Shown: in pieces, positions 36,118 to 44,590 of the stretch
Numbering within the stretch: the stretch's first letter is position 1
How the letters are laid out: every line of letters begins with the position of its first letter
Position numbers and translations under genes: made by a program
NCBI GenBank assembly: GCA_021799615.1
Contig: JAJZAC010000005.1
Coordinates: 1 to 51,987 of the forward strand
Direction: 5' to 3'
Source of the DNA: Actinomycetes bacterium
Lineage (GTDB): Bacteria > Actinomycetota > Acidimicrobiia > Acidimicrobiales > RAAP-2
DNA: 51,987 nucleotides
Notes under the pieces: model-generated
Seen by the model: the letters and a program-made list of their open reading frames with translations, nothing else
What the model was told of the DNA's origin: nothing
Databases searched by the model: none

Positions 36118-37326
36118 ATGGAGCGCTCCGAGACCGTCCTCGCCGCCGTCGCCGCCCGGACCGACGAGATGGTCGACACCCGTCGCGACCTCCACCGGCA
36201 CCCGGAGCTCAGCTTCGAGGAGCACCGGACCACGTCGCTCATCGCCGACCGCCTCGGGGCGACCGGCCTCGACGTCCGTCCGTGCCCCACCCCCACCGGC
36301 GCGGTCGCGGTGCTGGAGGGCGGGCGGCCCGGCCGCACCGTGCTGCTGCGGGCCGACATCGACGCCCTCCCCGTCACCGAGGCCACCGGCCTCCCCTTCG
36401 CGTCGACCGTCGACGGGGTGATGCACGCCTGCGGGCACGACGCCCACGCCGCCATGCTGCTCGGGGCGGCCGGGGCGCTCGCCGGCATGGCCGGCGACCT
36501 GGCCGGGCGGTACCTGTTCGTGTTCCAGCCGGCCGAGGAGCGGGTGTCGGGGGCCCGGGCCATGGTCGACGGCGGCCTGCTCGAGGAGCACGAGCCGGCG
36601 GTGGCCATCGGCTGCCACGTCGCCAGCATGGCACCCACCGGGCTGGTGGGGAGCCGGGCCGGCGTGCTGATGGCCGGGTCCCTCGCCCTGCGCATCACCG
36701 CCCGGGGCAGCGGCGGCCACGGGGCGCTCCAGCCCCGCGCCGGCAACGTCGTCCTGGCCGCCGCCCGGGTCGCCGACCGCCTGGACGGGGTGGTGACCGG
36801 CATGTCCACCGACGGCACCGCCTGCGTGTGCAGCCCGGGACTGTTCCATGCCGGCACCGCACCCAACGTCGTCCCCACCGAGGCGGTCGTGCAGGCCACG
36901 CTGCGGACGTTCGACGACGGCCAGCGGTCGGCCGCCCTCGCCGCTCTCGACGCCCTGGTGGCGGAGACCGGCACCGAGTTCGAGGTCGACATCGAGGTCA
37001 TCCGGTCGGACGTGTGCGAGGCGGTCCGCAACGACGCCGATGTCACCGCCGCGGCGCTGGCTGCGGCGCGCCACGTGGTGGGCGACGGGGCGCTCGTGCT
37101 CCCCGGCCCGGTGGCGGCCAGCGACGACGTCGCCGTGTTCCTCGAGCGCGTCCCCGGGTGCTACCTCATCGTGGGGGCGGCCAAGGACGACGGGAGCAGC
37201 GGCCTCCACCACACCCCCACCTTCGACATCGACGAGGGGGCACTGGCCATCGGGGCGTCGGTCCTGGCGCTGGCCGCCGTGGACCTGGCCGCATCAGGTC
37301 CGGCCGGGAGCGCGGCCGGGGGGTGA
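36118..37326 (+). CDS. M20D-family amidohydrolase (N-acyl/aminoacyl amide hydrolase)
   Basis: A dizinc amidohydrolase of 402 aa similar to hippurate hydrolase, IAA-amino acid hydrolases and N-acyl amino acid deacylases. The N-terminus RRDLHRHPELSFEEHRT and RADIDALPVTE are typical. The metal-binding set is complete: MHACGHDAHAAML, QPAEERVSGA, GCHVASM and the C-terminal GLHHTPTFDIDE. The lid/dimerisation domain lies between. The start is fixed by the leaderless promoter. The substrate cannot be predicted. Confidence 0.94.
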   Translation: MERSETVLAAVAARTDEMVDTRRDLHRHPELSFEEHRTTSLIADRLGATGLDVRPCPTPTGAVAVLEGGRPGRTVLLRADIDALPVTEATGLPFASTVDGVMHACGHDAHAAMLLGAAGALAGMAGDLAGRYLFVFQPAEERVSGARAMVDGGLLEEHEPAVAIGCHVASMAPTGLVGSRAGVLMAGSLALRITARGSGGHGALQPRAGNVVLAAARVADRLDGVVTGMSTDGTACVCSPGLFHAGTAPNVVPTEAVVQATLRTFDDGQRSAALAALDALVAETGTEFEVDIEVIRSDVCEAVRNDADVTAAALAAARHVVGDGALVLPGPVAASDDVAVFLERVPGCYLIVGAAKDDGSSGLHHTPTFDIDEGALAIGASVLALAAVDLAASGPAGSAAGG

Positions 37327-37343
37327 CCCCATCCTGCCCGTCC

Positions 37344-38138
37344 TCATACCGGGCGGGCCAGAGCCACCAGGCGGTGGTCGGCCGTGAAGAGCCGGCGGGC
37401 CAGTCCGAGGGCCATGGCGGTCGCCGTCGTCGCCACCGCGCCGAGGATCAGGAACATGACAGCGGCCTGGACCAGCACGGCCTGGACCGGCTTCTCACCG
37501 GCCAGGATGAGGCCGGTCATGGCGCCGGGGAGGAACACCAGACCGACCGCCTTCGTCGACTCGATCTGGCTGATCATGGCGGTCCGCAGCGCCGAGCGCA
37601 CGTAGGGGCGGGCCGCTTCGTGCGACGGCTGCCCGAGTGCCAGCCTGGCCTCGACTTCGGCCCGCTTGTCGGCCAGCTCGCCCACCACGCGGCGGGCGGC
37701 GACCACGGTGGCGGTCATCGAGTTGCCGACCACCATGCCGGCCAGGGGCACGACGGTGCGGGCGTTCATGGGGAAGATGCGGAGACCGAAGAGGAGCGCC
37801 AGGCTCACCGCCGACGCCACGCCCAACGCCAGCAAGGCCAGAGGACGTGCCGACGGCACCTCCGGCGCCCGGCGCCGGATGGTCTCCGCGGCGAAGCCCA
37901 CCATCAACACCACCCAGGTCCACGAGACGGCCAGCGGGACGTGGGGGTCGAGGACGAAGGCGAGCACGGCGCCCACCGCCAGCAGCTGCACGATGGCCCG
38001 CACCGACGCCCACACCAGCGAGCGCTCCAGGTCCAGGTGCTGCCACATCGAGATGGCGACGGCCACAGCCACGAGCGCGAGCGAGGCGACGAGCCCGAGC
38101 CATCCCACGTACCCGGTCGTCACCGAGGACGCGATCAT
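37344..38138 (-). CDS. fetB: FetB/YbbM-type ABC permease (UPF0014)
   Basis: The permease half (264 aa) of a FetAB-type metal exporter. There are about seven hydrophobic helices. The family sequences RSLVWASVRAIVQLLAVG, FPMNARTVVPLAGMVVGNSMTA and STKAVGLVFLPGAMTGLILAG are well preserved. E. coli FetAB exports iron and protects from oxidative stress. ATG 38138 has an ATGA overlap with the fetA stop. Confidence 0.92.
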   Translation of the reverse strand: MIASSVTTGYVGWLGLVASLALVAVAVAISMWQHLDLERSLVWASVRAIVQLLAVGAVLAFVLDPHVPLAVSWTWVVLMVGFAAETIRRRAPEVPSARPLALLALGVASAVSLALLFGLRIFPMNARTVVPLAGMVVGNSMTATVVAARRVVGELADKRAEVEARLALGQPSHEAARPYVRSALRTAMISQIESTKAVGLVFLPGAMTGLILAGEKPVQAVLVQAAVMFLILGAVATTATAMALGLARRLFTADHRLVALARPV

Positions 38139-38797
38139 CGGCCGAGGTACTCGTCGGCACGCTCGGCCCCGGCGATGCGCCCGTCGAGCAGGACCACCCG
38201 TTCGTCGGCGATCCGCCGCACCTGAGCCAGGTCGTGGCTCACCCACAGCACGGTCAGCCCCCCCGCCACCAGTTCGGCCGTCAGGTCCTCGAGGACGCCG
38301 GTGGCGGCAGCGTCGAGGGAGGACGTGGGTTCGTCCATCAGCAGGACCTCCGGGTCGGTGAGGAGCGTGCGGGCCAGGCATGCTCGCTGGGCCTCGCCCC
38401 CGGAGAGGGTGTCGCCGGTGCTGGCGAGCAGGGAGGGCGGGAGCCCGACGCGTTCGAGCACCGCCCGCCGTCCCTCCTCGTCACCGTCAGGCCGGGCGAC
38501 GAGGAGGTTGTCCCGCACGGTGCCTGCGAACAGCGTGGGCCGCTGGAACACCATGCCAACCCGCCTGCGGAGTGCGAGCGGATCGAGCGTCGCCACGTCC
38601 TCGCCACGGAACAGGACCCGACCCGAGGTCGGCACCTCGAGCCGGTTGCACAGACGGAGCAGGGTCGTCTTGCCGGAACCGGACGGGCCGGTGAGCACCG
38701 TCGCCATGCCCGGCGCGACCTCGAGGTCGACGCCGTCGAGAACCACCCGCTCGCCGAAGCGGACGTGGACGTCGACGAGGCGGAAGATGGCGGTCAC
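38135..38797 (-). CDS. fetA: FetA-type ABC transporter ATPase
   Basis: An ATPase of 220 aa with VRFGERVVLDGVDLEV, Walker A GPSGSGKTT, Q-loop VFQRPTLFAGTV, signature LSGGEAQR, Walker B VLLMDEPTSSLD and H-loop VLWVSHDL. It pairs with the overlapping fetB permease. GTG 38797 lies 27 nt after the stop of the extradiol dioxygenase gene, so the three may be one transcript. Confidence 0.9.
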   Translation of the reverse strand: MTAIFRLVDVHVRFGERVVLDGVDLEVAPGMATVLTGPSGSGKTTLLRLCNRLEVPTSGRVLFRGEDVATLDPLALRRRVGMVFQRPTLFAGTVRDNLLVARPDGDEEGRRAVLERVGLPPSLLASTGDTLSGGEAQRACLARTLLTDPEVLLMDEPTSSLDAAATGVLEDLTAELVAGGLTVLWVSHDLAQVRRIADERVVLLDGRIAGAERADEYLGR

Positions 38798-38824
38798 GGA
38801 CGGTCGGAGGCGACACGGCGGCGG

Positions 38825-39652
38825 CTATCCACCGGTCGCCTGGCCCTCGAGCACGAACGACGTCATCGACAGCGACCCGTACGTGCAGCCGGTGACGGCG
38901 GTCCGGGTCACCTGGCCGGCGACATCGGCCAGGCCGGCCAGGTACGCGAGCGGCAGGAAGTGGTCGGGGGTCGGCGCAGCCAGCCGGTAGTCGTCGTGCT
39001 GCTCGAGGTCACCGATCGACGCCGGCGCGTTGCCCATCACCTGGCGGACCTCCTCGTCGAACCGCTCGGCCCAGGCGATGCCCGCGTCCGGGCGCGAGAA
39101 GTCGACCAGCCGCAGGTTGTGGACCACGTTGCCGCTGGCCACCACCAGCACACCGCGCGCGCGCAGCGGCGCCAGGCGCCGGCCCAGGTCGAGGTGGTAG
39201 GCGAGCGGCTCGCCGGCGTGCACCGAGAGCTGGACCACGGGGACGTCCGCCTCGGGGAAGAGATGGGCCAGCACCGACCAGGTCCCGTGGTCGAGTCCCC
39301 ACGAGTCGGCGTCGAGCCCCACCCACGTCGGCCCCACCACGTCGGCCACGTCGGCGGCCACCTCGGGAGAACCGGGCGCCGGGTACTCGAAGGCGAAGAG
39401 CTCGGCCGGGAACCCGAAGAAGTCGTGGATGGTACGGGGGTGCGCCATGGCGGTGACCGCCGTCACCGGCACGAACCAGTGGGCGGAGATGGCCAAGATC
39501 GCCCGGGGGCGGGGCAGGACGGCTCCCAGCTCCCGCCACGCCGTCGTGTACCGGTTGACCTCGAGTGTGTTCATCGGGTTGCCGTGGCCGATGAAGAGCG
39601 CGGGGAGGACCGGGATCCCCCGGGGCTGGCTCTGCGGCACGCTGTGGTCCAT
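38825..39652 (-). CDS. Class III extradiol dioxygenase (DODA/YgiD family)
   Basis: A 275-aa non-haem enzyme that resembles 4,5-DOPA extradiol dioxygenase. Conserved metal-site regions are FIGHGNPMNTLE, AISAHWFVPV, GLDHGTWSVLAHLFPEADVP, SGNVVHNLRLVD and PTPDHFLPLAYLAG, holding the usual histidines and the catalytic-base histidine. Ring cleavage of a catechol is the expected reaction; the physiological substrate is unknown. ATG 39652 has AGGAGA upstream. Placement before fetAB may link iron supply with an Fe/Zn-dependent enzyme (inference). Confidence 0.93.
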   Translation of the reverse strand: MDHSVPQSQPRGIPVLPALFIGHGNPMNTLEVNRYTTAWRELGAVLPRPRAILAISAHWFVPVTAVTAMAHPRTIHDFFGFPAELFAFEYPAPGSPEVAADVADVVGPTWVGLDADSWGLDHGTWSVLAHLFPEADVPVVQLSVHAGEPLAYHLDLGRRLAPLRARGVLVVASGNVVHNLRLVDFSRPDAGIAWAERFDEEVRQVMGNAPASIGDLEQHDDYRLAAPTPDHFLPLAYLAGLADVAGQVTRTAVTGCTYGSLSMTSFVLEGQATGG

Positions 39653-39860
39653 CGCCGATCTCCTGTCACGTGACGTCCGCCCGGCAGGCGGCTGGGGCGG
39701 GGCGATCCCCCGACGGTAGCGGCGGAGGCACCCCGGTGCGTCACCCCGCCCGGGTTGCGTTCCCGCACGGCCGTGCGCCGACGCCCACAGCGCGCCCGGC
39801 GGGACGACCAGGCTCCCGGTTCGCCGCCTCGCATCCGGGACCGCGCCGGACCGGCCCCGT

Positions 39861-39866
39861 TAGGGT
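39861..39866 (+). promoter_or_regulatory. Candidate -10 TAGGGT for the AhpD-like gene
   Basis: TAGGGT with a predicted start near 39873 and a leader of about 53 nt ending in GAGAGGAG before ATG 39926. The rest of the 273-nt gap 39653-39925 shows no other gene. Confidence 0.35.
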
Positions 39867-39925
39867 GGACCTGCCGGGGCATGGTGGCACGAGCCACCGG
39901 CGAGCGACCCCGAGAGGAGCGACCC

Positions 39926-40282
39926 ATGGAGAATGCCCACGCGGTGGCGGCGGAGCTGCGGGAGCCGGCCCGCCGGCTCCGGAACCAGATCCCCGGGGTG
40001 CTGGACGGTTACCGGGCCATGCACCACGCGGCGTTCGCCGACGGCGAACTTCCGGTCAAGGTGAAGGAACTGATCGCCCTGGCCATCGCCGCCACCCGCC
40101 AGTGCGACGGCTGCGTGGCCTCCCACGGACGCGGTGCCGCTCGGGCCGGCGCCACCGAGGCCGAGGTGGCCGAGGCCATGGGCGTCGTCATCTCCATGAA
40201 CGGCGGGCCGGGCACCGTGTGGGGACCGCGGGCGCTGGCCGCCTACGTCGAGTACGCCGGCGAGGCCTCGGCCGGGACCTGA
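39926..40282 (+). CDS. Carboxymuconolactone decarboxylase/AhpD-like protein
   Basis: An all-helical 118-aa protein. The motif ALAIAATRQCDGCVASHGRGA carries the CxxCxxxH catalytic cluster of AhpD-type alkylhydroperoxidases. A peroxidase or disulfide reductase role is more likely than true carboxymuconolactone decarboxylation. GAGAGGAG precedes ATG 39926. It is convergent with the TetR gene at 40335 and divergent from the extradiol dioxygenase. Confidence 0.92.
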   Translation: MENAHAVAAELREPARRLRNQIPGVLDGYRAMHHAAFADGELPVKVKELIALAIAATRQCDGCVASHGRGAARAGATEAEVAEAMGVVISMNGGPGTVWGPRALAAYVEYAGEASAGT

Positions 40283-40334
40283 CCGGGACCCACGGACTCT
40301 ACGGGCGGCGGCGAACGCCGACCCGACCCCGGGC

Positions 40335-41033
40335 TCACCCGGGCGGCGCCGCCGGCATCGCCGACATCCCGTGGAGGAGGACGTCGGCGAGCGCTGCGGC
40401 GAGCGCATCGCGATCACCGGGGTCGCCGAGGTCGATGCCGAACAACTGCCGGAGGGCGACCGGCGCGCTCGCCATCGACGTGATCCCCAGGCCCACGAGC
40501 GCCAGTACCGCACCGGGATCGACGGCGCGGATCTCCCCGGCGTCCATCGCCGCCGCCAGCTTCTGCCGGTGCACCTGGTACCGGGGTCGCACCTTGTCGA
40601 CGAGGTACGCGATCCGCTCGTCGCTGCCCGGCCCCGAGTCGTTCCACATCGCCGCGGTGGCCGAGGGCGACAGGGTCGCCCGTTCGATCATGGCCCGGAG
40701 GTATGACTGCAGCTCCGCCTCGACCCCGGACCCGTCGTCGGGCGGGTCCGGTTCCGTCAACACGGCGTCGACGCACGCCCGCCACAGCTCGTCCCTGGTG
40801 GCGAAGTGCCGCTGGACCGTCGCCAGGGAGACGCCGACCTCGCGGGCCACCCGGCGCAGGGCGAGACCGTGACAACCGTTGGCGGTGATCGCTCGGAGGG
40901 CGGTCCCGACGATGGCGTCCCGGGTCACCACCGGGCCGTCCGCGGATCGTGGGCGGCCCGGCCGCCTGCGACCAGGGCGGGGGGCCCGGGGCAGGGATTC
41001 CGCCACTGGAGCTGGCTGGCCAGGCTCGCCCAC
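40335..41033 (-). CDS. TetR-family transcriptional regulator
   Basis: A 232-aa regulator. About 35 Pro/Arg-rich N-terminal residues (ending RRPGRPRSADG) precede the helix-turn-helix IVGTALRAITANGCHGLALRR then VAREVGVSLATVQRHFATRD. The helical effector domain follows (LRAMIERATLSPSATAAMW). GTG 41033 is chosen because TAGACT (41041-41046) lies 7 nt upstream. The target is unknown; the divergent phosphoesterase gene is a candidate. Confidence 0.9.
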   Translation of the reverse strand: MGEPGQPAPVAESLPRAPRPGRRRPGRPRSADGPVVTRDAIVGTALRAITANGCHGLALRRVAREVGVSLATVQRHFATRDELWRACVDAVLTEPDPPDDGSGVEAELQSYLRAMIERATLSPSATAAMWNDSGPGSDERIAYLVDKVRPRYQVHRQKLAAAMDAGEIRAVDPGAVLALVGLGITSMASAPVALRQLFGIDLGDPGDRDALAAALADVLLHGMSAMPAAPPG

Positions 41034-41040
41034 GTTCAGG

Positions 41041-41046
41041 AGTCTA
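41041..41046 (-). promoter_or_regulatory. -10 element TAGACT of the second TetR gene (leaderless)
   Basis: TAGACT, 7 nt, then GTG 41033. Confidence 0.5.
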
Positions 41047-41243
41047 CCAAGACAAAGCTGTCGCCTGACCCGTTGGTCCGGCCCCGCCGCACCGAAGGTG
41101 TGCGGGCGTGGTGTCGCGTCCGCCAACCGCTACGTCGCGACGTGGCGGGCCAGCCCCGGAGCGTGCCCGGTGTCGCCGATCACGCCCTCGCACGCCGCCG
41201 TTGCCGGCGCTGCCGAGCCGGGCGTGGCCACCGGTCCCTCGTG

Positions 41244-41249
41244 TACAAC
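41244..41249 (+). promoter_or_regulatory. -10-like TACAAC of the phosphoesterase gene
   Basis: TACAAC (last base C instead of T), 6 nt, then GTG 41256. It supports this start over the GTG at 41241. Nothing else was seen in 41047-41243. Confidence 0.4.
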
Positions 41250-41255
41250 GGGGCG

Positions 41256-42317
41256 GTGCACCGGGCCCACCTGTGGCGGCGTCCACCGGAGGCTCCCCGC
41301 TGGGGCCGGGCCCATGGCCCGTCCCGGCCGGGACGGGTGGGTGCCCACCTGGCCGCGCTGGGGTGCGCAGCGACCCTCGTCGTCGCCTGTGGCGGCGGTC
41401 CGCGCTCGCTGCCCGCCACCACCCGCGCCCCGACGCCCGTCGTGCCGGCCGCACCCCGTCCGACCGCCACCACGCCGCCGTCGACCGCCACGCCTGCGGC
41501 CGCGCCGGCCGCCCCGGCACGCCCGTGCGGCACGGCGCCGGTCGCGCCCCGCCACTACCTGCACGTGGTGTGGATCTGGATGGAGAACCACGACTGGTCG
41601 AGCGTGATCGGCGCTCCCGACGCCCCGTACCTGACCGGCCTGGCCCGGGAGTGCGCCACCGACACCGCCTGGTCCTCGGTCGGCTCGCCCTCCCTCCCCA
41701 ATTACCTGGGCGCGGTCTCGGGCTCGACCCTCGGCGTGCGCGACGACGGCGACCCCGGCATGCACAGCTTCGCCGCCGACAACCTCTTCCGGCAGGTGCG
41801 CTCGGCCGGTGGCACCGAGCGGAGCTACGTCGAGTCGATGCCGCTGCCGTGCGACCTGGTGTCGTCCGGCACGTACGCGGCGAAGCACAACCCCGCCGTC
41901 TACTTCGACGGGCCCGGCGACCGCGCCGCCTGCCACGCCGACGACCTGCCGCTCACCGGTCTGGCCTCCGTGCTCGTCGGCGGTTCACTCCCGACGTTCA
42001 CGTCGATCACCCCGGACATCTGTGACGACATGCACAGCTGCCCGGTGGCCACCGGCGACCGGTGGCTGGCTGCGTGGGTCCCCCGCATCCTGGCCAGCCC
42101 CGCCTACCGGTCGGGCACCACGGTGGTGGTCGTGGTGTTCGACGAGCCCACCCCGCTGGCCAACGTGGTGATCGCCCCGGCCATCCGGCCGGGCACGGTG
42201 AGCGGCGCACCCGTCGACCACTACTCGCTGCTCCATGCCACCGAGGCCGCCCTCGGCCTGCCGCTGCTCGGGCGGGCGGCCTCGGCCCGCAACCTCCGGG
42301 ACGTCCTCGGCTTCTGA
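41256..42317 (+). CDS. Exported phosphoesterase-family lipoprotein
   Basis: A 353-aa protein of the AcpA/phospholipase C-like phosphoesterase superfamily. The signal region GAHLAALGCAATLVVACGGG ends in a probable lipidation cysteine, followed by a 45-residue Pro/Thr/Ala linker. The catalytic-domain start HVVWIWMENHDWSSVIG matches the family's ENHxxxxVIG, with SVGSPSLPNYLGAVSG giving the active-site Ser/Thr region. Metal-binding FTSITPDICDDMHSC and VVVVVFDEPTP complete the core. Phosphatidylinositol-3-phosphatase-like or acid phosphatase activity is likely. In the last region the usual Asp-Glu reads FDEPTP and a His cluster is reduced, so activity is uncertain. Confidence 0.85.
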   Translation: MHRAHLWRRPPEAPRWGRAHGPSRPGRVGAHLAALGCAATLVVACGGGPRSLPATTRAPTPVVPAAPRPTATTPPSTATPAAAPAAPARPCGTAPVAPRHYLHVVWIWMENHDWSSVIGAPDAPYLTGLARECATDTAWSSVGSPSLPNYLGAVSGSTLGVRDDGDPGMHSFAADNLFRQVRSAGGTERSYVESMPLPCDLVSSGTYAAKHNPAVYFDGPGDRAACHADDLPLTGLASVLVGGSLPTFTSITPDICDDMHSCPVATGDRWLAAWVPRILASPAYRSGTTVVVVVFDEPTPLANVVIAPAIRPGTVSGAPVDHYSLLHATEAALGLPLLGRAASARNLRDVLGF

Positions 42318-42411
42318 GCGGGACCGGCACCAGCGGTTGCGGGACTTTCGCCTCTAGGCCCCGGTCGCGGACGGCCGGAACATGGAACCCTCGGCTGAGG
42401 AGGATCCGGCC

Positions 42412-42675
42412 ATGTACGGATGGGGATGGCACGAACAGGGTTGGGGTGCGGGGGCGTGGATCGTGGCCGTCGTCGGGATGATCGTCTTCTGGTCCCTCGT
42501 CGTGTTCGCCATCGTGATGCTGGTCCGCCACTTCGGCCGGCCCGCCGGTACCGGGCCCGGCGTGGCGCCGCCGGTCGACAACGCCCTGGAGACGCTCCGG
42601 GAACGGTTCGCACGGGGCGAGATCGACGAGGAGGAGTACCAGCGCCGCCTGGCCCTGCTGCGGCAGAAACCGTGA
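42412..42675 (+). CDS. Small SHOCT-domain membrane protein
   Basis: An 87-aa protein. A Trp/Gly-rich N-terminus (MYGWGWHEQGWGAGAW) runs into one transmembrane helix (about residues 17-39). The C-terminal SHOCT motif is ALETLRERFARGEIDEEEYQ. ATG 42412 has AGGAGG 8 nt upstream and is preferred to ATG 42382. Function is unknown; SHOCT tails are thought to mediate oligomerisation or processing. Confidence 0.9.
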   Translation: MYGWGWHEQGWGAGAWIVAVVGMIVFWSLVVFAIVMLVRHFGRPAGTGPGVAPPVDNALETLRERFARGEIDEEEYQRRLALLRQKP

Positions 42676-42723
42676 GCACGACGGTGGCTCTGGGCCGCCG
42701 GGGCGCTCCCCCGCAGCCCCCGG

Positions 42724-42743
42724 CGCCGGCGGCGGCGCCGGCG
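42724..42743. terminator. 8-bp GC-only hairpin between SHOCT and SDR genes
   Basis: CGCCGGCG (42724-42731) and CGCCGGCG (42736-42743) pair around a 4-nt loop in the convergent 102-nt gap. No T-run; GC-rich background makes chance occurrence possible. Confidence 0.45.
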
Positions 42744-42777
42744 AACGACCGCCGTGCCCGGGCGGTGGCCGATCCCC

Positions 42778-43473
42778 TCAAGTGAGCTGGCCGGTCGGCC
42801 GGACCACTACCTCGTTCACGTCCACCTGGTGGGGTTGCTCGACGATCCAGGCCACCGTGGCCGCGATCGCCTCGGTGCCGAGGGCGGCGGGCGGCATGCC
42901 GGTGATGTCCCAGAACGGGGTGTCGACGACGCCGGGCTCCACCAGCGCCACCCGGATGCCCGACGCGGTGAGCTGGAGCCGGGCGTTCTCCCCCAACGCG
43001 GCCACGGCATGCTTGGTGACGCCGTAGAGGCTGCCGGTGCGCCCGACCCGACCGGCGACGCTCCCCACCAGGATGATCTGGCCACCCGGGGCCGGCAGAT
43101 GGGGGACGGCCGCCTTGATGAGCAGCGCCGGTCCGAGCACGTTGGTCAGCACCATCGAGCGCCAGTGCAGGGGATCGCCGTCGACCAGGTCGCCGGCGGT
43201 GGTGAAGCCGGCATTGGCGATGGCCACGTCGAGGCCGCCGTGACGCTCGACGTGGTCGGCGACGACCCGCTCGGTGTCCTCCCAGTCGGCGGCATCGGCC
43301 ACCGTCCCCAGCACCGACGCCCCCGCCCCCTCGAGCTCGGCGACGGCCGATGTCAGTTTCGACCGGTCGCGGCCGGTGACGGTCACGCCCAGGCCCATCC
43401 GCACCAGACGGTGGGCGATCGCCAGGCCCAGGCCGGTCGTGCCGCCGGTGACGAGTGCGCTGCGTGCATGCAT
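42778..43473 (-). CDS. Short-chain dehydrogenase/reductase
   Basis: A classical SDR of 231 aa. The cofactor loop is VTGGTTGLGLAIAH (TGxxxGxG), NAG is present as IANAGFTTAG, and the active-site Ser and YxxxK appear as VGSVAGRVG and YGVTK. The GRDRSK segment after strand 2 (Arg) suggests NADP preference. ATG 43473 lacks a clear ribosome-binding site. The substrate is unknown; the next gene upstream on the same strand is an F420-type oxidoreductase. Confidence 0.92.
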   Translation of the reverse strand: MHARSALVTGGTTGLGLAIAHRLVRMGLGVTVTGRDRSKLTSAVAELEGAGASVLGTVADAADWEDTERVVADHVERHGGLDVAIANAGFTTAGDLVDGDPLHWRSMVLTNVLGPALLIKAAVPHLPAPGGQIILVGSVAGRVGRTGSLYGVTKHAVAALGENARLQLTASGIRVALVEPGVVDTPFWDITGMPPAALGTEAIAATVAWIVEQPHQVDVNEVVVRPTGQLT

Positions 43474-43551
43474 GCACCGAGTGTGGTGCCCGGGTCGGGC
43501 GGGCGCCAGTCGCACGGGGAAGACGCCGGCGGCCCGGGCCGAGTCGCCCGC

Positions 43552-44424
43552 CTAGGGCGCCCGGGCGATGACCTCCTCGCCGTAGCGGGCCAGCGCCTCG
43601 GCCGGTTCCTTCCAGAACAGGAACCCCGGCACCACCACCCGCTCCACCCCCATCGCCGACAGGGTGGCCACCTCGTCGAGGGCCCCGGGGCCGATGGCGC
43701 CCTTCCCCCCGGTGGTCAGCTCGATGGTGGAGGGATCGCGGCCGGCCTCCTCGGCGGTGCGGCGGACGACGTCGAAGAGGTGGCAGAGGCGGTCGTGGTC
43801 GCCGATGGCGGGGAAGAAGCCGTCGCCCAGCAGACCGGCCCGGCGGGCGGCAGCCTCGCTGTGGCCCCCGACGTGGACGGGGATCGTCCCGCCGACAGGC
43901 TGGGGCCGGACGATGCAGTCGCGGAAATCGGAGAACCTGCCCGAGAACGTCGCCCGCTCCTCGCCCCAGAGGACCCGCAGCGCGGCGACCGCCTCGTCGG
44001 TCCGGGCGGCCCGCTCGGCGAAGGGCACACCCACCGCCTCGAACTCCTCCTCCAGCCAGCCGACCCCGATCCCGAGGAGGGCGCGGCCACCGGAGAGCAC
44101 GTCCAGGGTGGCCAGCTCCTTGGCCAGCACCACCGGGTTGCGCTGGGGGAGGATGAGCACCCCGGTCGCGAGCTGGATCGTGGTGGTTGCGCCCGCCAGG
44201 TACGCGAGCCACACCAGGGGATCGGGAACCGGCGAGTCGTCCCTGCCCGGCATGCGCCCCGACGGGTCGTAGGGATAGGACGACTGGTAGCCGGCCGGGA
44301 CCACCACGTGCTCCACCGTCCACAACGACTCGAACCCGGCCGTCTCGGCGGCACGGGCGAACTCGGCGGCGAAGACCGGGTCGTTGCACGGCCCGGTGTT
44401 GGCGAAGACGATCCCGAACTTCAT
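43552..44424 (-). CDS. LLM-class (luciferase-like) F420-dependent oxidoreductase
   Basis: A TIM-barrel protein of 290 aa. KFGIVFANTGPCNDP starts the first strand; ATGVLILPQRNPVVLAKELATLDVLSGGRALLGIGVGW is the family core (quoted here only as its ends ATGVLILPQRNP and GRALLGIGVGW). IPVHVGGHSEAAARRAG is the phosphate-binding region. F420 rather than FMN is inferred from the actinobacterial subfamily (TIGR03619-like). AGGGAGG precedes ATG 44424. It is divergent from an SDR. Confidence 0.88.
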   Translation of the reverse strand: MKFGIVFANTGPCNDPVFAAEFARAAETAGFESLWTVEHVVVPAGYQSSYPYDPSGRMPGRDDSPVPDPLVWLAYLAGATTTIQLATGVLILPQRNPVVLAKELATLDVLSGGRALLGIGVGWLEEEFEAVGVPFAERAARTDEAVAALRVLWGEERATFSGRFSDFRDCIVRPQPVGGTIPVHVGGHSEAAARRAGLLGDGFFPAIGDHDRLCHLFDVVRRTAEEAGRDPSTIELTTGGKGAIGPGALDEVATLSAMGVERVVVPGFLFWKEPAEALARYGEEVIARAP

Positions 44425-44513
44425 CGTTGGACCTCCCTGGTGGACCCGGACCGCCGTGACGGGCCCGGCATTCGGCGCCTCGGCACGCCCCGATCCCCGT
44501 CGCCAGTGTTGTC

Positions 44514-44519
44514 ATGCTA
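44514..44519 (-). promoter_or_regulatory. Candidate -10 TAGCAT for the LLM oxidoreductase at 43552
   Basis: TAGCAT sits in TGACAGATAGCATGACA on the minus strand, flanked by TGACA direct repeats that may be a regulator site. The leader to ATG 44424 would be about 83 nt. Confidence 0.35.
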
Positions 44520-44578
44520 TCTGTCACCACCTGGGCGGTGCGACCGGCCCGTCGGAGCCGGAGCCGGAGCCGGGCGGT

Positions 44579-44584
44579 TAGGTT
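44579..44584 (+). promoter_or_regulatory. -10 element TAGGTT of the SDR at 44591 (leaderless)
   Basis: TAGGTT, 6 nt (GCCGAC), then ATG 44591. Confidence 0.6.
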
Positions 44585-44590
44585 GCCGAC

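Noticed and set aside
40310-40330. Hairpin terminator between the AhpD-like and TetR genes
   Set aside because: Only about 5 bp of stem with a 2-nt loop (CGGCG/CGCCG), expected by chance at this GC content.
41034-41255. Additional coding region between the second TetR gene and the phosphoesterase
   Set aside because: The open frames here are Arg/Pro-rich extensions of neighbours, upstream of better supported starts.
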